DNA of 64,000 bases from Streptomyces sp. A1277 (GCF_004795015.1 NZ_SSBI01000015.1:1-64000), one strand, 5' to 3'; counted from the stretch's first letter, positions 36,159 through 45,405 are shown. Numbers and translations are program-made. The notes: generated by a model not told the origin, from the sequence alone.

Positions 36159-37453
36159 GCCTTGGCTCCGTACTCTTTGAGGTCGTCGGTGCGGTAGCCC
36201 GTGGCCTCGCCGGCCTCGAAGCCGGGACGGGGCGAGCCGACCAGCGCGTGGTACTTGCTGAAGATCCCGTCGGCCTCCGCGAGCGGGAGAACCTCCTCGA
36301 TGTCCTTGATGGGGGTGCCTCCGGTGCGCTCGGCGACCATGCGGCGGATGACTTCGTAGCCCTCACCGCGCATGTTCATCACGATCCGGTTGACGGCCTC
36401 GCGGCGGGCCGCGTCGTAGGCGACGAAGGCCGCGTGCGGGTCGTCCGGGGTCTCGGCGAGCTTCTCCACGATGACGCGGGCGTCGATCATCGCCTGGGTG
36501 ATGCCGTTGCCGCCGCGCGGGTACATCGCGTGGGCGGCGTCGCCGAGCAGGACGACCCGGCCGTCGACCCAGTTGTCGAGCGGGTCGTGGCGGATCAGGG
36601 GGAAGAGGTAGACCTCGCGGGCCTCGCGCATCATCCGCCGGACGTCGAGGAAGGGCAGATCGACGGTGTCGAGGAGCGGGATGACCTCGCTGATGTCTCC
36701 GACCTGGTTCCAGTCCTCGATGGTCTCCTCGCCGTTGGTCTCGGCGACCCAGTTGACCAGTGTCTTGCCGGTGCCCTCGAAGTCGTCGGCGATGGGGTAG
36801 ACGATCATCGAGGCGATGCCGGGGTCGCCGATGTGCAGGATCGTGTGGCCGTTGCGGAAGGGCTCCATGACCGTGGTGCCGCGCCACATGGTGATGCCGG
36901 AGAAGTGCGGCTCGGAGAGGTCGGGGGACATCTGCCTGCGGATGGCGGACTTGATGCCGTCGCAGGCGATGATCGCCGCGTGGCGCACCTGCTCCGTGCG
37001 GCCGTCGGCGTGCTGGAGGTCGAGCGTCGCGCCGGTCTCGTCCTGCGCGTAGCCGGTGGCGGCGGCGCCGAGGCGGATCGCGTCCGCGCCGAGCCGCTCG
37101 ACCGCGGTCCGGTAGAGCAGCATCTGGAGGGTGCCGCGGTGCACGAAGCGCTGTTCGTGCAGGTAGCCCATGTGCACGCCGCACTTCTCGGCGTATATCT
37201 CCTGGCCGAAGTGGTTGTAGAAGATCGAGTCCTCCGCGTCGACGGAGATCGCGCGGAACTCCTCCAGCAGGCCGAGGTCGTCGATCTCGGCCGTGCCGAC
37301 GGTCTTGATGTCGACGCCGACGCCGAGCGGCTTGAGCTCGGGTACGGCCTCGTACACGACCGGGCGGAAGCCCTTCTGGTGCATGCGGAGAGCGGTGAGC
37401 AGGCCGGCCGGCCCCGCTCCGATGATCGCGATGTCGAGATCGGTGGTGGTCAT
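36155..37453 (-). CDS. FAD-dependent monooxygenase (PhzS-like)
   Basis: 432 residues. IAIIGAGPAGLLTALRMHQKG binds FAD, and the second motif is VLLGDAAHAMYPRGGNGITQ, whose GGNG variant is typical of PhzS-like flavin oxidoreductases rather than PHBH. MWRGTTVMEPFRNG and WVAETNG also fit that group. PhzS hydroxylates a phenazine with decarboxylation, and relatives attack N-heterocycles and salicylate-like acids. Start ATG 37453 with GAGGA upstream. Substrate unknown; the RidA neighbour hints at nitrogen in the intermediate. Confidence 0.9.
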   Translation of the reverse strand: MTTTDLDIAIIGAGPAGLLTALRMHQKGFRPVVYEAVPELKPLGVGVDIKTVGTAEIDDLGLLEEFRAISVDAEDSIFYNHFGQEIYAEKCGVHMGYLHEQRFVHRGTLQMLLYRTAVERLGADAIRLGAAATGYAQDETGATLDLQHADGRTEQVRHAAIIACDGIKSAIRRQMSPDLSEPHFSGITMWRGTTVMEPFRNGHTILHIGDPGIASMIVYPIADDFEGTGKTLVNWVAETNGEETIEDWNQVGDISEVIPLLDTVDLPFLDVRRMMREAREVYLFPLIRHDPLDNWVDGRVVLLGDAAHAMYPRGGNGITQAMIDARVIVEKLAETPDDPHAAFVAYDAARREAVNRIVMNMRGEGYEVIRRMVAERTGGTPIKDIEEVLPLAEADGIFSKYHALVGSPRPGFEAGEATGYRTDDLKEYGAKA

Positions 37454-37492
37454 GTCATTGTCCTCGTCGGTTGAGGGGGCATGGGCGGGTGG

Positions 37493-38239
37493 TCAGAAGG
37501 CCGGAGCGGAGAGCTCGGCGAAGAAGCCGGTGGTGGCCACCCAGGCCCGCGCGGCGCTGCGCGCGTTGTGGGCGAACACCTCGGGCTGGGGGGAGTCGGC
37601 GGCCTTCGGGCTGGTGAAGGCGTGGGTGGTGCCGCTGTAGAGGTGGAACTGGTGGTCCAGCCCGGCGGAGCTCAGGTGTTCCTCGAGCCGGTGCCGCATG
37701 TCAGGCGTCGCCATCGGGTCGTCGGCGCCGATCGCCAGCAGTACGGCGCCCGATCCCGGAGTGCTCCAGTCCTGGTCGAGCAGGTCGAGCCCGGGGTGCA
37801 CCGCGGCGACGCCGGCGACGTGGGCCCCGGTGCGGAGGTACTCGAGCGCCGAGGAGCCGCCGAAACAGTAACCGAGCAGGGCCAGCGGACGTCCGGCGAA
37901 CTCGGGCTGCGCGTCGAGCGCCGCGTGGGCGGCGGCGACGCGCCCCAGCCACCGGTTGCGGTCCTGGGCCATGCCACCGATCAGCGGCCCGATCTCGGTG
38001 ACCGATGAAGGCGTGGCGCGCTCGCCCCACACGTCGGCCAGGAATACCGGATGCCCGGCCTCGGCGAGCCGCGTCGCGGTGCCGATCATCTCCTCGCTGA
38101 GGCCGAAGGCGTCGTGGATGAGCAGGACCGCGACGGCGGCGAAGCGGCCGGCTGCTTCGCCCTGGGGCGCCACGACCAAGCCCAGCATGCGGGTCCCCTC
38201 GTGCTGGTACTCGACGTCACGACCGGCTGCCTGAGTCAC
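37493..38239 (-). CDS. Dienelactone hydrolase family protein
   Basis: 248-residue alpha/beta hydrolase. Nucleophile Cys in LLGYCFGGSSALEYL, acid in GADDPMATPD, and base His in GTTHAFTSP form the Cys-Asp-His triad of dienelactone hydrolases. VVAPQGEAAG and LLIHDAFGLSEEM are also characteristic. It hydrolyses lactones or enol-lactones produced by ring oxidation. GTG 38239 was chosen over a far upstream in-frame start because it follows a purine-rich SD and fits the family N-terminus. It is the first gene of the minus operon, divergent from the ABC importer. Confidence 0.88.
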   Translation of the reverse strand: MTQAAGRDVEYQHEGTRMLGLVVAPQGEAAGRFAAVAVLLIHDAFGLSEEMIGTATRLAEAGHPVFLADVWGERATPSSVTEIGPLIGGMAQDRNRWLGRVAAAHAALDAQPEFAGRPLALLGYCFGGSSALEYLRTGAHVAGVAAVHPGLDLLDQDWSTPGSGAVLLAIGADDPMATPDMRHRLEEHLSSAGLDHQFHLYSGTTHAFTSPKAADSPQPEVFAHNARSAARAWVATTGFFAELSAPAF

Positions 38240-38266
38240 GTGTGCCCTGCCTCTCTGTGTAGGGGG

Positions 38267-38282
38267 TATGGCATGCGCCACA
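38267..38282. promoter_or_regulatory. Operator-like palindrome in the divergent promoter region
   Basis: Matches the palindrome at 31024-31039 at 14 of 16 positions. It lies 28 bp upstream of the dienelactone-hydrolase start and upstream of the importer operon, so one regulator could control both. Confidence 0.55.
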
Positions 38283-38307
38283 CGGTGATCCGAAACCGTA
38301 GGCGAGA

Positions 38308-38317
38308 TCGTGTACGA
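38308..38317. promoter_or_regulatory. GntR-type operator, site 1
   Basis: TCGTGTACGA has TCGT/ACGA half-sites around a 2-bp centre, fitting the FadR/VanR-type TnGTnnACnA consensus. Copies lie at 38379-38388 (TCGCACACGA) and 45406-45415. Confidence 0.5.
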
Positions 38318-38378
38318 TTTCAACCACGATTTGGGGGGCGCAAAGGGGGTTGCGTTACAGGTGATTCTGTATATGGTT

Positions 38379-38388
38379 TCGCACACGA
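38379..38388. promoter_or_regulatory. GntR-type operator, site 2
   Basis: TCGCACACGA is TCGTGTGCGA on the minus strand, a one-base variant of site 1, about 55 bp upstream of the importer permease start. Confidence 0.45.
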
Positions 38389-38442
38389 TTCTGAAGTTCG
38401 GCACCATAGCCCGCACGTACCAGTCAGGGAGCGCCTGATCCC

Positions 38443-39486
38443 ATGCCAGAGATGCCCACGGCCACCGGGCCGACCACCGGCGTGAAGTCGCCGCCCGCAC
38501 CAGCCCCCGTGCCGGCCGCCCCTGTGAAGCACGGCGGCGGCGGAGCCTGGTTCGCCTCCCGCTTCGCCGTCATCGGCGTCTGGATCGCGCTCGCGGTCTT
38601 CTTCTCGGCCATCCGTCCCGACACCTTCATGACATCGGGCAGCCTCAAGGTGGTCTTCGGCAGTCAGAACCAGGCGGCACTCGTCTTTCTGACCGCCGCC
38701 CTGCTCTGCACGATCATCGTCGGCGAGTTCGTCGACATGTCGGTCGCCTCCAACTTCGGGCTCTCGGCCATCATGCTGACGGCCCTCAACGTCAACCACG
38801 GGTGGAATGTGTGGGCGGCGGTGCTCGCCTCGATCGTCCTGTCCACCGCGGTGGGCACCGTCAACGGCTGGCTGGTCGTCAAGGTCGGCGTCAACACCAT
38901 CGTGGTGACGCTCGGCATGGGCACCTTCCTCCTCGGAATCGCGCTCTGGGTCTCCGACCTGATGCCGGTCAGCGGCCTTCCCACGGATTTCAAGGACATC
39001 GCGCTCCTGCCCGTCGCCGGCCTTCCGATCAGCTTCTTCTACGGGCTCGCGCTCATGCTCGGGTTCGCCTACGTCTTGCACTTCACGCCGCTGGGCCGCA
39101 CCATGCGCTTCGTCGGTGAGAGCCGTGAGGTGAGCCGACTGGCCGGTGTGCGCGTGACGCGGTTGCGCATCGGGGCCTTCACGACCGGGGGCCTCATCGC
39201 CGGCGTGGGAGGGGTGCTTTCCGCCGCGGCCACCGGCGGCTTCGACCCCAACGTGTCGCAGAGCTACCTGATGCCGATCTTCGCGGCGACCTTCCTCGGC
39301 ACGGCGATCCTGCAACCGGGACGGTTCAATCCGATCGGCACCTTTATCGCCGTCTTCTTCCTGGCGACCGGTGTGCTCGGACTCCAGCTCCTGGGCGCGA
39401 CCTCCTGGGTCACGAGCGTCTTCTACGGCGGCGTCCTCGTCGTTGCCGTGACCATCTCGACCGTACTGCGCAGCCGCTCGCGCTGA
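38443..39486 (+). CDS. ABC transporter permease, sugar/RbsC type
   Basis: 347 residues, about eight to ten membrane segments after a Pro-rich cytosolic leader of about 35 residues. FAVIGVWIALAVFFSAI is the first segment. GVNTIVVTLGMGTFLLGI and TPLGRTMRFVGESREVSRLA (the EAA-like cytoplasmic loop) identify the BPD_transp_2 (RbsC/LivH) family. It forms the inner-membrane channel with the ATPase at 40708 and lipoprotein at 39554. Only one permease gene is present, so it probably homodimerises. Such sugar-type systems also import aromatic and nucleoside-like compounds; the substrate is presumably that of the adjacent catabolic genes. Confidence 0.9.
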   Translation: MPEMPTATGPTTGVKSPPAPAPVPAAPVKHGGGGAWFASRFAVIGVWIALAVFFSAIRPDTFMTSGSLKVVFGSQNQAALVFLTAALLCTIIVGEFVDMSVASNFGLSAIMLTALNVNHGWNVWAAVLASIVLSTAVGTVNGWLVVKVGVNTIVVTLGMGTFLLGIALWVSDLMPVSGLPTDFKDIALLPVAGLPISFFYGLALMLGFAYVLHFTPLGRTMRFVGESREVSRLAGVRVTRLRIGAFTTGGLIAGVGGVLSAAATGGFDPNVSQSYLMPIFAATFLGTAILQPGRFNPIGTFIAVFFLATGVLGLQLLGATSWVTSVFYGGVLVVAVTISTVLRSRSR

Positions 39487-39553
39487 TCACCCGCCGGTCG
39501 CTCTCCGGATCAGCCCCCGCCACCGTCATTCTCAGCAGACAACGGAGTTCGCC

Positions 39554-40711
39554 ATGAGACCCGCACGTTCCACCCGTCGCGCCCGCACCTGGGCCGCGGC
39601 CGCAGGCATCGCCCTCCTCGCCGGCTCCCTCGCCGCCTGCGGCGGTGACTCGGAAGACACCACGTCCGCCGGCGACGACGTCTCGGCTTCTGCGGCCGGC
39701 GACGAGCTGGCCACCGCGATGAAGGCGCTGGACGCCTACCCCGTCCCGACGGAGAAGCTCGACAGGATCGGCTCCGTCGCCGGAAAGACGATCTTCTACG
39801 TCCCGCTCACCAAGCAGGCGCCGCAGTTCACCACCACGGAGAAGGCCCTCGCCGTCGCCGCCGAAGCCGCGGGCCTGCGCCTCCAGGTCTGCGACGGCAA
39901 GGGAACGCCGACCGACATCGGCGGCTGCATCGGCCAAGCGACGGACGCCAAGGCCGCGGCCATCATCGCGGACGCCATCCCCTACGCGCTGGCGGCCAAC
40001 GGCTTCGACGCCGCGCAGAAGGCCGGAGTCCCGGTCGTTCTCAGCAATCAGGTGCCCGACCCTGCCCACCCGGCCTCCAAGACGCTCGCCTGGGTGCCGG
40101 TCCCCGGAAGCGAGCAGCAGATCCGTCTCTTCGACTGGATCGCCTCGGACTCCAAGGGCAAGGCCAACATCCTGGTCAACCAGAGCTCCGACGGCCCGTC
40201 GCCCACCCGCTACGTCGCCGACGGCAAGGCCGCGCTGAAGAAGAGCTGCCCCGGCTGCAAGCTGACGATCAACAAGGTCACGTCCTCCAACTTCGCGCTC
40301 GTCCCCTCCTCGACCAGCGCCGTGCTGCTCAAGGAACCGGCCATCAACTACGTCGACGCGCAGTTCGAGCAGTACCTGCAGCCGACCCAGGGCGGTGTCC
40401 AGCAGACGTCGCGCACGGACATCAAGGTCGTCACCGGCTCCGCCTCCCTCGGCGGCCTGAAGGCCCTCAAGTCCGGCTCGCTGACGGCCGTCACCGCTCA
40501 GGCCGCGGCCTTCCAGGGCTGGGTCAACACCGACGCGGCGCTGCGCCTGATCCTCGGCCAGCCGATGCCGGAGTACAACATCCCGACCCGCCTGTTCACG
40601 AAGGACAACATCGACGACGTCGAGCTGACCGAAAAGGCGGAGCTCTCCGGCGAGTGGTTCGGCCCGGTCACCTTCACCGACGACTTCAAGAAGCTGTGGG
40701 GCACCGCGTGA
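39554..40711 (+). CDS. ABC transporter substrate-binding lipoprotein
   Basis: 385 residues. The signal peptide ends in the lipobox LAGSLAACGG, so Cys is the probable lipidated residue and the protein is membrane-anchored outside the cell. KTIFYVPLTKQAPQFTTTEK opens a periplasmic-binding type 1 fold with AAIIADAIPYALAANGFDAA. It delivers the substrate to the permease upstream. SD CGGAG precedes the ATG. Its TGA overlaps the GTG of the ATPase by 4 nt. Confidence 0.88.
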   Translation: MRPARSTRRARTWAAAAGIALLAGSLAACGGDSEDTTSAGDDVSASAAGDELATAMKALDAYPVPTEKLDRIGSVAGKTIFYVPLTKQAPQFTTTEKALAVAAEAAGLRLQVCDGKGTPTDIGGCIGQATDAKAAAIIADAIPYALAANGFDAAQKAGVPVVLSNQVPDPAHPASKTLAWVPVPGSEQQIRLFDWIASDSKGKANILVNQSSDGPSPTRYVADGKAALKKSCPGCKLTINKVTSSNFALVPSSTSAVLLKEPAINYVDAQFEQYLQPTQGGVQQTSRTDIKVVTGSASLGGLKALKSGSLTAVTAQAAAFQGWVNTDAALRLILGQPMPEYNIPTRLFTKDNIDDVELTEKAELSGEWFGPVTFTDDFKKLWGTA

Positions 40712-42324
40712 ACGGGCTCCCTGAGCAGGCCCCTGCGGGACGGGCCGGTCTCCCGCAGGGCCCCCGGCTCGCCGTCGAGGGGGTCTCGATGACCTTCGGC
40801 AGCGCCACGGTCCTGCGCGACGTCACCATGGACGTGCGTCCCGGAGAGATCCATGCCCTCATCGGGCAGAACGGGTCGGGCAAGTCCACCCTCGCCAAGA
40901 TCCTCACCGGCCTCTACCGCCCCGACGCCGGCAGCCGTGTCATGGTCGACGGCGCCGACCTGCGACTCCCGATCCGGCCCGACGAATCCCGCGCTGCCGG
41001 CGTCGGCGTCGTGCACCAGAGTCTTGGCCTCGTGGCCGACGCCACCGTGCTGGAGAACACCCGGCTCGGCCGGTTCCAGGGGTCGCGCTTCCTGCGCCGC
41101 ATCGACTGGCGGGCGGAGGCCGAGGCGATCCAGGCCGTCTTCGACCGGCTCGGCCCGCGCAGAATCCCGCTCGACGCCAAGGTCGCGGACCTGCACGAGG
41201 ACGAGAAGGCGGTCGTCGCGATCGCCCGTGCTGTGCAGGACCTTGCGGAGGGCGGCGGCGTCATCATCTTCGACGAGTCGACGCGCGCCCTCGGCCGCGA
41301 GTCGCTTGAGCGGTTCTACGGCCTGCTCGACCGCATCGTCGCCACCGGCACCTCGGCCCTGCTCATCACCCACCGTCTGGAGGAGGTAGTCGAGGCCGCC
41401 GACCGGGTCACCGTGCTCCGCGACGGCGAGATCGTAGTGGCCGGCCAGGAGGTCGAGGGTATGACCAAGTCAGACCTCGCCCACCTCATGCTCGGGCGCG
41501 AGGTCGAGGGCCTCGATCGCCGCTCGGCCGCCGCCACGGCGACCGACGCCGCCCCCGTCGTGGTCGGCGGCCTCGTCGGGCGCAACGTCCGCGAACTCTC
41601 CCTGTCCATCCTGCCCGGCGAGGTCGTCGGCGTGACGGGACTCAGCGGGTCGGGCCACGACGACGTCCCCTACCTGATCAGCGGCGTCTCCCAGGCGGAA
41701 GGCGGCACCGTGACCCTGCCCGCGGGGCGGGTGGCGTTCAAGGGGCTGTCGCCCGCCACCGCGATCAGGAACGGCATCGCGCTCGTCCCGGAGGGCCGCG
41801 AGACGGCGGGGATCTGCGGCGGGATGAGCGTCACGGAGAACATCTCATTCCCGCAGACGTGTGCCGGCAGGGCCTCCGGCAAGGTGAGGCCGCTCGACAG
41901 CGGGAACGAGAAGCGGCGTGCGGCCGAATGGATCGAGCGTCTCGACGTGCGGCCCCCGTGGCCCCACGCGATGCTCAAGAACCTGAGCGGCGGCAACCAG
42001 CAGAAGGTGCTCCTGGCCAAGTGGCTGGCCACCGACCCGGCGCTGCTGGTGCTCCACGAGCCCACCCAGGCCGTCGACGTGGGGGCGCGCAAGATCATCG
42101 TCGAGGCGGTCCGCGGGGCTGCCCGCGAGGGTCGCGCCGTTCTCGTCGCCGGCTCCGACGAGAACGAGCTCGCGCTGCTGTGCGATCGCGTACTCGTCTT
42201 CAGCGACGGTGTCGTCGGGCGCGAGCTCACGGGTGAGTTCACGCCGCACGACATCGTCGAAAGCATCTACACCGACAGCTCGCGCGCCAAGCTGCGCGAG
42301 CGCAACCCGCAAGGAGTGTCATGA
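40708..42324 (+). CDS. ABC transporter ATPase, RbsA-type tandem
   Basis: 538 residues with two nucleotide-binding domains. The first has Walker A GQNGSGKST and Walker B VIIFDEST, but its signature segment (VADLHEDEKAVVAIARAV) has no LSGGQ. The second has a degenerate Walker A (GLSGSGHDDVPYL) with a full LSGGNQQKV signature and HEPTQAVDVG. This complementary degeneracy is usual for RbsA/MglA-type proteins. GTG 40708 is fixed by the 4-nt overlap with the lipoprotein stop. It ends overlapping the amidohydrolase start (ATGA), so import and catabolism are translationally linked. Confidence 0.9.
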   Translation: MNGLPEQAPAGRAGLPQGPRLAVEGVSMTFGSATVLRDVTMDVRPGEIHALIGQNGSGKSTLAKILTGLYRPDAGSRVMVDGADLRLPIRPDESRAAGVGVVHQSLGLVADATVLENTRLGRFQGSRFLRRIDWRAEAEAIQAVFDRLGPRRIPLDAKVADLHEDEKAVVAIARAVQDLAEGGGVIIFDESTRALGRESLERFYGLLDRIVATGTSALLITHRLEEVVEAADRVTVLRDGEIVVAGQEVEGMTKSDLAHLMLGREVEGLDRRSAAATATDAAPVVVGGLVGRNVRELSLSILPGEVVGVTGLSGSGHDDVPYLISGVSQAEGGTVTLPAGRVAFKGLSPATAIRNGIALVPEGRETAGICGGMSVTENISFPQTCAGRASGKVRPLDSGNEKRRAAEWIERLDVRPPWPHAMLKNLSGGNQQKVLLAKWLATDPALLVLHEPTQAVDVGARKIIVEAVRGAAREGRAVLVAGSDENELALLCDRVLVFSDGVVGRELTGEFTPHDIVESIYTDSSRAKLRERNPQGVS

Positions 42325-43367
42325 CTGTCGTCGACATCAACATCCACCACCTGCCCGAGGACCTGTTCACGAACGAGAAGATCCTCAACGGCTTCCTCAA
42401 CAGCGCTCCGCGCGGCTTCGGCGAGCTCGCCAGCGTCATCACCATGGAGGACGGCAAGAAGCAACTGGTCCTGGAGAAGCCGAAGGGCTACCCCAACCTC
42501 AACTACGTCGAGGGTGACTACTCGACCGAGGCGAAGCTGAAGGCGATGGACGACGCCGGTGTCGACTACGGCATCATGCGCGTCCCGGTCTGGCAGGAGT
42601 GGCTCGGCCTCGAGACGTGCAAGGCGGTCAACGACAACGCTGCCAAGATCGTTGCTGAGTCCAACGGCCGCCTGTTCTCGACCGCCTGCGTCCCGCCGTG
42701 GGGCGGCAAGGAGAACATCTACGAGCTCGAGCGCTGCCTCGACAACGGCGCCGTGGGCGTCCAGCTCGCCTGCCACTACGGCCAGCTCTACCTCGACGAC
42801 GAGGCGTTCAAGCCCTACCTCAAGGTGCTGAACGACAAGAAGGTCCCGGTCATCGTCCACCACACGCCGCTGCCGGTGGAGTGGAAGTCGGTCATCGACT
42901 ACCAGAACTTCCGCCGTGAGTACGGCCGCATCATCGACCAGGGCATCGCGGTCGGGCGCGAGCTCTTCAGTGGCATGTTCGACGAGTTCCCCGACCTCAA
43001 GTTCATCCACACGATGTTCGGCGGCAACTGGTTCGCGGCCACGGCTCTGCTCACCCCGCACGCCCCCAAGGCCGGCGAGGCGATGCAGCGCCTGTCGACG
43101 ACGGGTGGCGACAAGATCAAGCAGTACCTCGACAACAACATCTTCTTCGACCTCACGCACCCGCACTCCTGGGGCAAGATCCAGGTCGAGGCGGCACTGA
43201 AGATCAACGGTGCCGACCACTACATGTTCGGCTCCTCGTTCCCCGTCTTCCGCTCCTGGATGAGCCAGGGCGTCGACTTCGTCAAGAACGAACTCGACAT
43301 CAGCGACGCCGAGCGCGACGCCGTTTTCTACGGCAACGCGAAGAAGATGTTCAACCTCCCGATCTGA
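42321..43367 (+). CDS. Amidohydrolase-superfamily protein (ACMSD-like)
   Basis: 348 residues of the amidohydrolase_2 group, which includes ACMSD and resorcylate decarboxylases. DINIHHLP at the N-terminus stands where DxHxH..P is expected, HHTP near residue 180 and HTMFGG near 230 supply further His ligands. The expected catalytic Asp of the terminal GSDYP motif is replaced: the sequence is MFGSSFPVF near 303. Either another residue serves or the chemistry differs. The gene is coupled to the importer ATPase by ATGA and is followed 25 bp later by a DUF3500 gene. A decarboxylase or hydrolase of the imported aromatic acid is inferred. Confidence 0.85.
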   Translation: MTVVDINIHHLPEDLFTNEKILNGFLNSAPRGFGELASVITMEDGKKQLVLEKPKGYPNLNYVEGDYSTEAKLKAMDDAGVDYGIMRVPVWQEWLGLETCKAVNDNAAKIVAESNGRLFSTACVPPWGGKENIYELERCLDNGAVGVQLACHYGQLYLDDEAFKPYLKVLNDKKVPVIVHHTPLPVEWKSVIDYQNFRREYGRIIDQGIAVGRELFSGMFDEFPDLKFIHTMFGGNWFAATALLTPHAPKAGEAMQRLSTTGGDKIKQYLDNNIFFDLTHPHSWGKIQVEAALKINGADHYMFGSSFPVFRSWMSQGVDFVKNELDISDAERDAVFYGNAKKMFNLPI

Positions 43368-43392
43368 CCCGCACCCGAGCAGAGTGAGACCG

Positions 43393-44712
43393 ATGAGCGC
43401 CATACCTGACGAGGACATCGACGGCTTCTTCACGACCTCTCGCACGACGGGCCGTGAGGCGGCGGTCGAGCTCACCGACGACAGTTATCGCACCTTCCTG
43501 CTCGACCTCGATGACCCCAAGCTCACCGAGGTCCGCGGGATGGCTTACGAGGAGTTCGCCCAGAACCGCTACCAGGCGCCCTTCCTGCGCGACCTCCTCG
43601 ACCACTGGGACGGCCTCTACCGTGAGCCGTTCGTCGGGATCACCTCCGACGGCACGGTGCGCGAGGGGCTCTACGCCCTGCCGGGCACCGCGCCGTCGGA
43701 CACCGGGAGCAGGCCCTCCGAGGCCGCCGCTCGCTTCCTCGGAATCCTCACCCCCGGTGAGCTGGACGCGGTGCGCTATGACATCGACGCACCGCAGTGG
43801 CGGGCATGGAGCAACCCTGAGTTCATGGTCTACCGCGTGGGGCTGCGGATGGAGGTGCTCAGCGACGACAAGACGTCGGCGATCCACGACATCCTCCGCG
43901 CGTCGCTGAGCGCCGAGGGCTACGCCCGGGTCTCGGGTGCGATGGAACTCAACGGCCGCCTCGGCGGGCTGGTCGGCCTGCCCACGGTCATGAACCGGCA
44001 CAGCTACTGGTTCTCCGTCTTCGGCGACCCGTTGGCGGGCGCGATGGGTGAGCCGTGGGGCTGGCAGCTCTTCGGCCACCACGTGGCCCTCAACTTCGTC
44101 TCCGTAGGGGGCAGGCACGTCATCGCACCGGTCTTCCTCGGCGCCGAGCCCGCGCTCATGGACGACGGCGTCCACGAGCCGCTCTTCGCGGCGCGGGAGC
44201 GGCTCGCCCTCGAACTGGCCGGTTCCCTCACGGCCACTCAGCGCGCCCGGGCCGTCGTCTTCGAGTCCGTACTCGACCCGGCGATGCCGGAGGGGCGGCT
44301 GCATCCCGCCGACGAGCGACACGTCGCCGGCGCGTTCCGTGACAACCGGGTGATCCCGTACGAGGGGATTCCGGCGGACGAGCTCGACGGCGCCCAGCGC
44401 GACCTGCTGCGCCGCGTCGTGGCCGACTTCCTGCACCTGCTGGTCGAGGGGCAGCGCGAGCCGGCCCTCGCGGAGTACGACGCGCACATCGACGAGACGT
44501 GGTTCTCCTGGTACGGCGCGACGGACGGTTCGCAGCCGTTCTACTTCCGGGTGCACAGTCCGGTACTGATCGCCGAATTCGACGATCACGCCGGGGTCTG
44601 GCTGGGCAACAAGCTGCCCGCTCGGTTCCACGTGCACACGACGCTCCGGCACCCCAACGGCAACGACTACGCCAAGGCGCTCATAGCCCGGTGGCGCGAG
44701 CGGGGTGAGTGA
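43393..44712 (+). CDS. DUF3500 family protein (copy 2)
   Basis: 439 residues. It shares with the copy at 33228 the core HSYWFSVFGDP, PWGWQLFGHHVALNFVSV and the C-terminal FHVHTTLRHPNGNDYAKALI. Overall the two are clearly diverged, so they are not a recent duplication. ATG 43393 was chosen; a GTG at 43384 is in frame. It ends the importer-amidohydrolase operon and converges on a GntR gene. Two DUF3500 proteins in two divergent operons suggest successive steps or a heteromer in one pathway. Confidence 0.88.
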   Translation: MSAIPDEDIDGFFTTSRTTGREAAVELTDDSYRTFLLDLDDPKLTEVRGMAYEEFAQNRYQAPFLRDLLDHWDGLYREPFVGITSDGTVREGLYALPGTAPSDTGSRPSEAAARFLGILTPGELDAVRYDIDAPQWRAWSNPEFMVYRVGLRMEVLSDDKTSAIHDILRASLSAEGYARVSGAMELNGRLGGLVGLPTVMNRHSYWFSVFGDPLAGAMGEPWGWQLFGHHVALNFVSVGGRHVIAPVFLGAEPALMDDGVHEPLFAARERLALELAGSLTATQRARAVVFESVLDPAMPEGRLHPADERHVAGAFRDNRVIPYEGIPADELDGAQRDLLRRVVADFLHLLVEGQREPALAEYDAHIDETWFSWYGATDGSQPFYFRVHSPVLIAEFDDHAGVWLGNKLPARFHVHTTLRHPNGNDYAKALIARWRERGE

Positions 44713-44724
44713 TTCGTGCCCCCG

Positions 44725-45384
44725 TCAGATCCGCTGGTCGGGCAGAGTGGCCTCGTACTTGGTGACCGCCTCGATGGTGTTGATCTCGTGCTGCTTGGCG
44801 GCCGCTTCGATGGCCTCGGCCGACGCGCCCGACTCGACGAGCTGGAGGATGCCCTCGTGCTCGGCGATGGCGGCCTGGGCGCGGCCGGGGGCGTACCAGA
44901 AGGCCGACTTGCGGACGATCTCGAGCCGGGCCCACTCGTTGTCGACCATGTCTACGAGGCGGCGGTCGGGGCAGCGGCACGCGAGCAGCTGGTGGAACTC
45001 CCGGTTGAGCCGGCCGAAGCGGGCCGGGTCGAAGTCGGCGAGCGCCTCCTTCATCTGCCGGTCCAGCGTATGGGCCGCCGTGAGGTCGGCCTCGGTCAGG
45101 TGGGGCGCCGACAGTGCCGTCGCGTAGCCGCCGAGGCGGGCCACGATGTGCAGGCCCCGCTGCCACGCGTCGGTGTCGAACGTCGCCACCAGCGCGCCGA
45201 CGTTGGGCACGATCTCCACCCAGCCCTCGGCCTGGAGCCGACGCAGCGACTCGCGCCACGGCACCGAGCTGATGCCGTGCTCGCGCACCAACTGGTCGAT
45301 GACCAGGCGATGCCCGGGGCCATAGGTGCCGTTCATGATCCGTTCCTTGAGGATCACGAATGCCTTCTCGGTCTTGCTAGCCAT
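44725..45384 (-). CDS. GntR-family regulator (FCD type)
   Basis: 219 residues. The N-terminal winged helix has AFVILKERIMNGTYGPGHRL, VREHGISSVPWRESLRRLQA and EGWVEIVPNVGALV, and the C-terminal all-helical FCD domain carries FGRLNREFHQLLA and EHEGILQLVESG. FCD regulators bind carboxylic acids. ATG 45384 (MASKTEKAF) was chosen because the in-frame extension upstream enters the operator region. Divergent from the RraA-like gene. The site CCGTACACGA at 45406-45415 in the 50-bp gap is probably its operator, also seen twice at the importer promoter. Confidence 0.88.
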   Translation of the reverse strand: MASKTEKAFVILKERIMNGTYGPGHRLVIDQLVREHGISSVPWRESLRRLQAEGWVEIVPNVGALVATFDTDAWQRGLHIVARLGGYATALSAPHLTEADLTAAHTLDRQMKEALADFDPARFGRLNREFHQLLACRCPDRRLVDMVDNEWARLEIVRKSAFWYAPGRAQAAIAEHEGILQLVESGASAEAIEAAAKQHEINTIEAVTKYEATLPDQRI

Positions 45385-45405
45385 GCAGTAAATCCAACCA
45401 CAATT

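Noticed and set aside
36029-37474. 481-codon plus-strand frame
   Set aside because: Antisense to the PhzS-like hydroxylase, which has clear FAD motifs.
40708-42324. ATPase as inactive because of degenerate motifs
   Set aside because: Complementary degeneracy of the two halves is normal for RbsA-type tandem ATPases.
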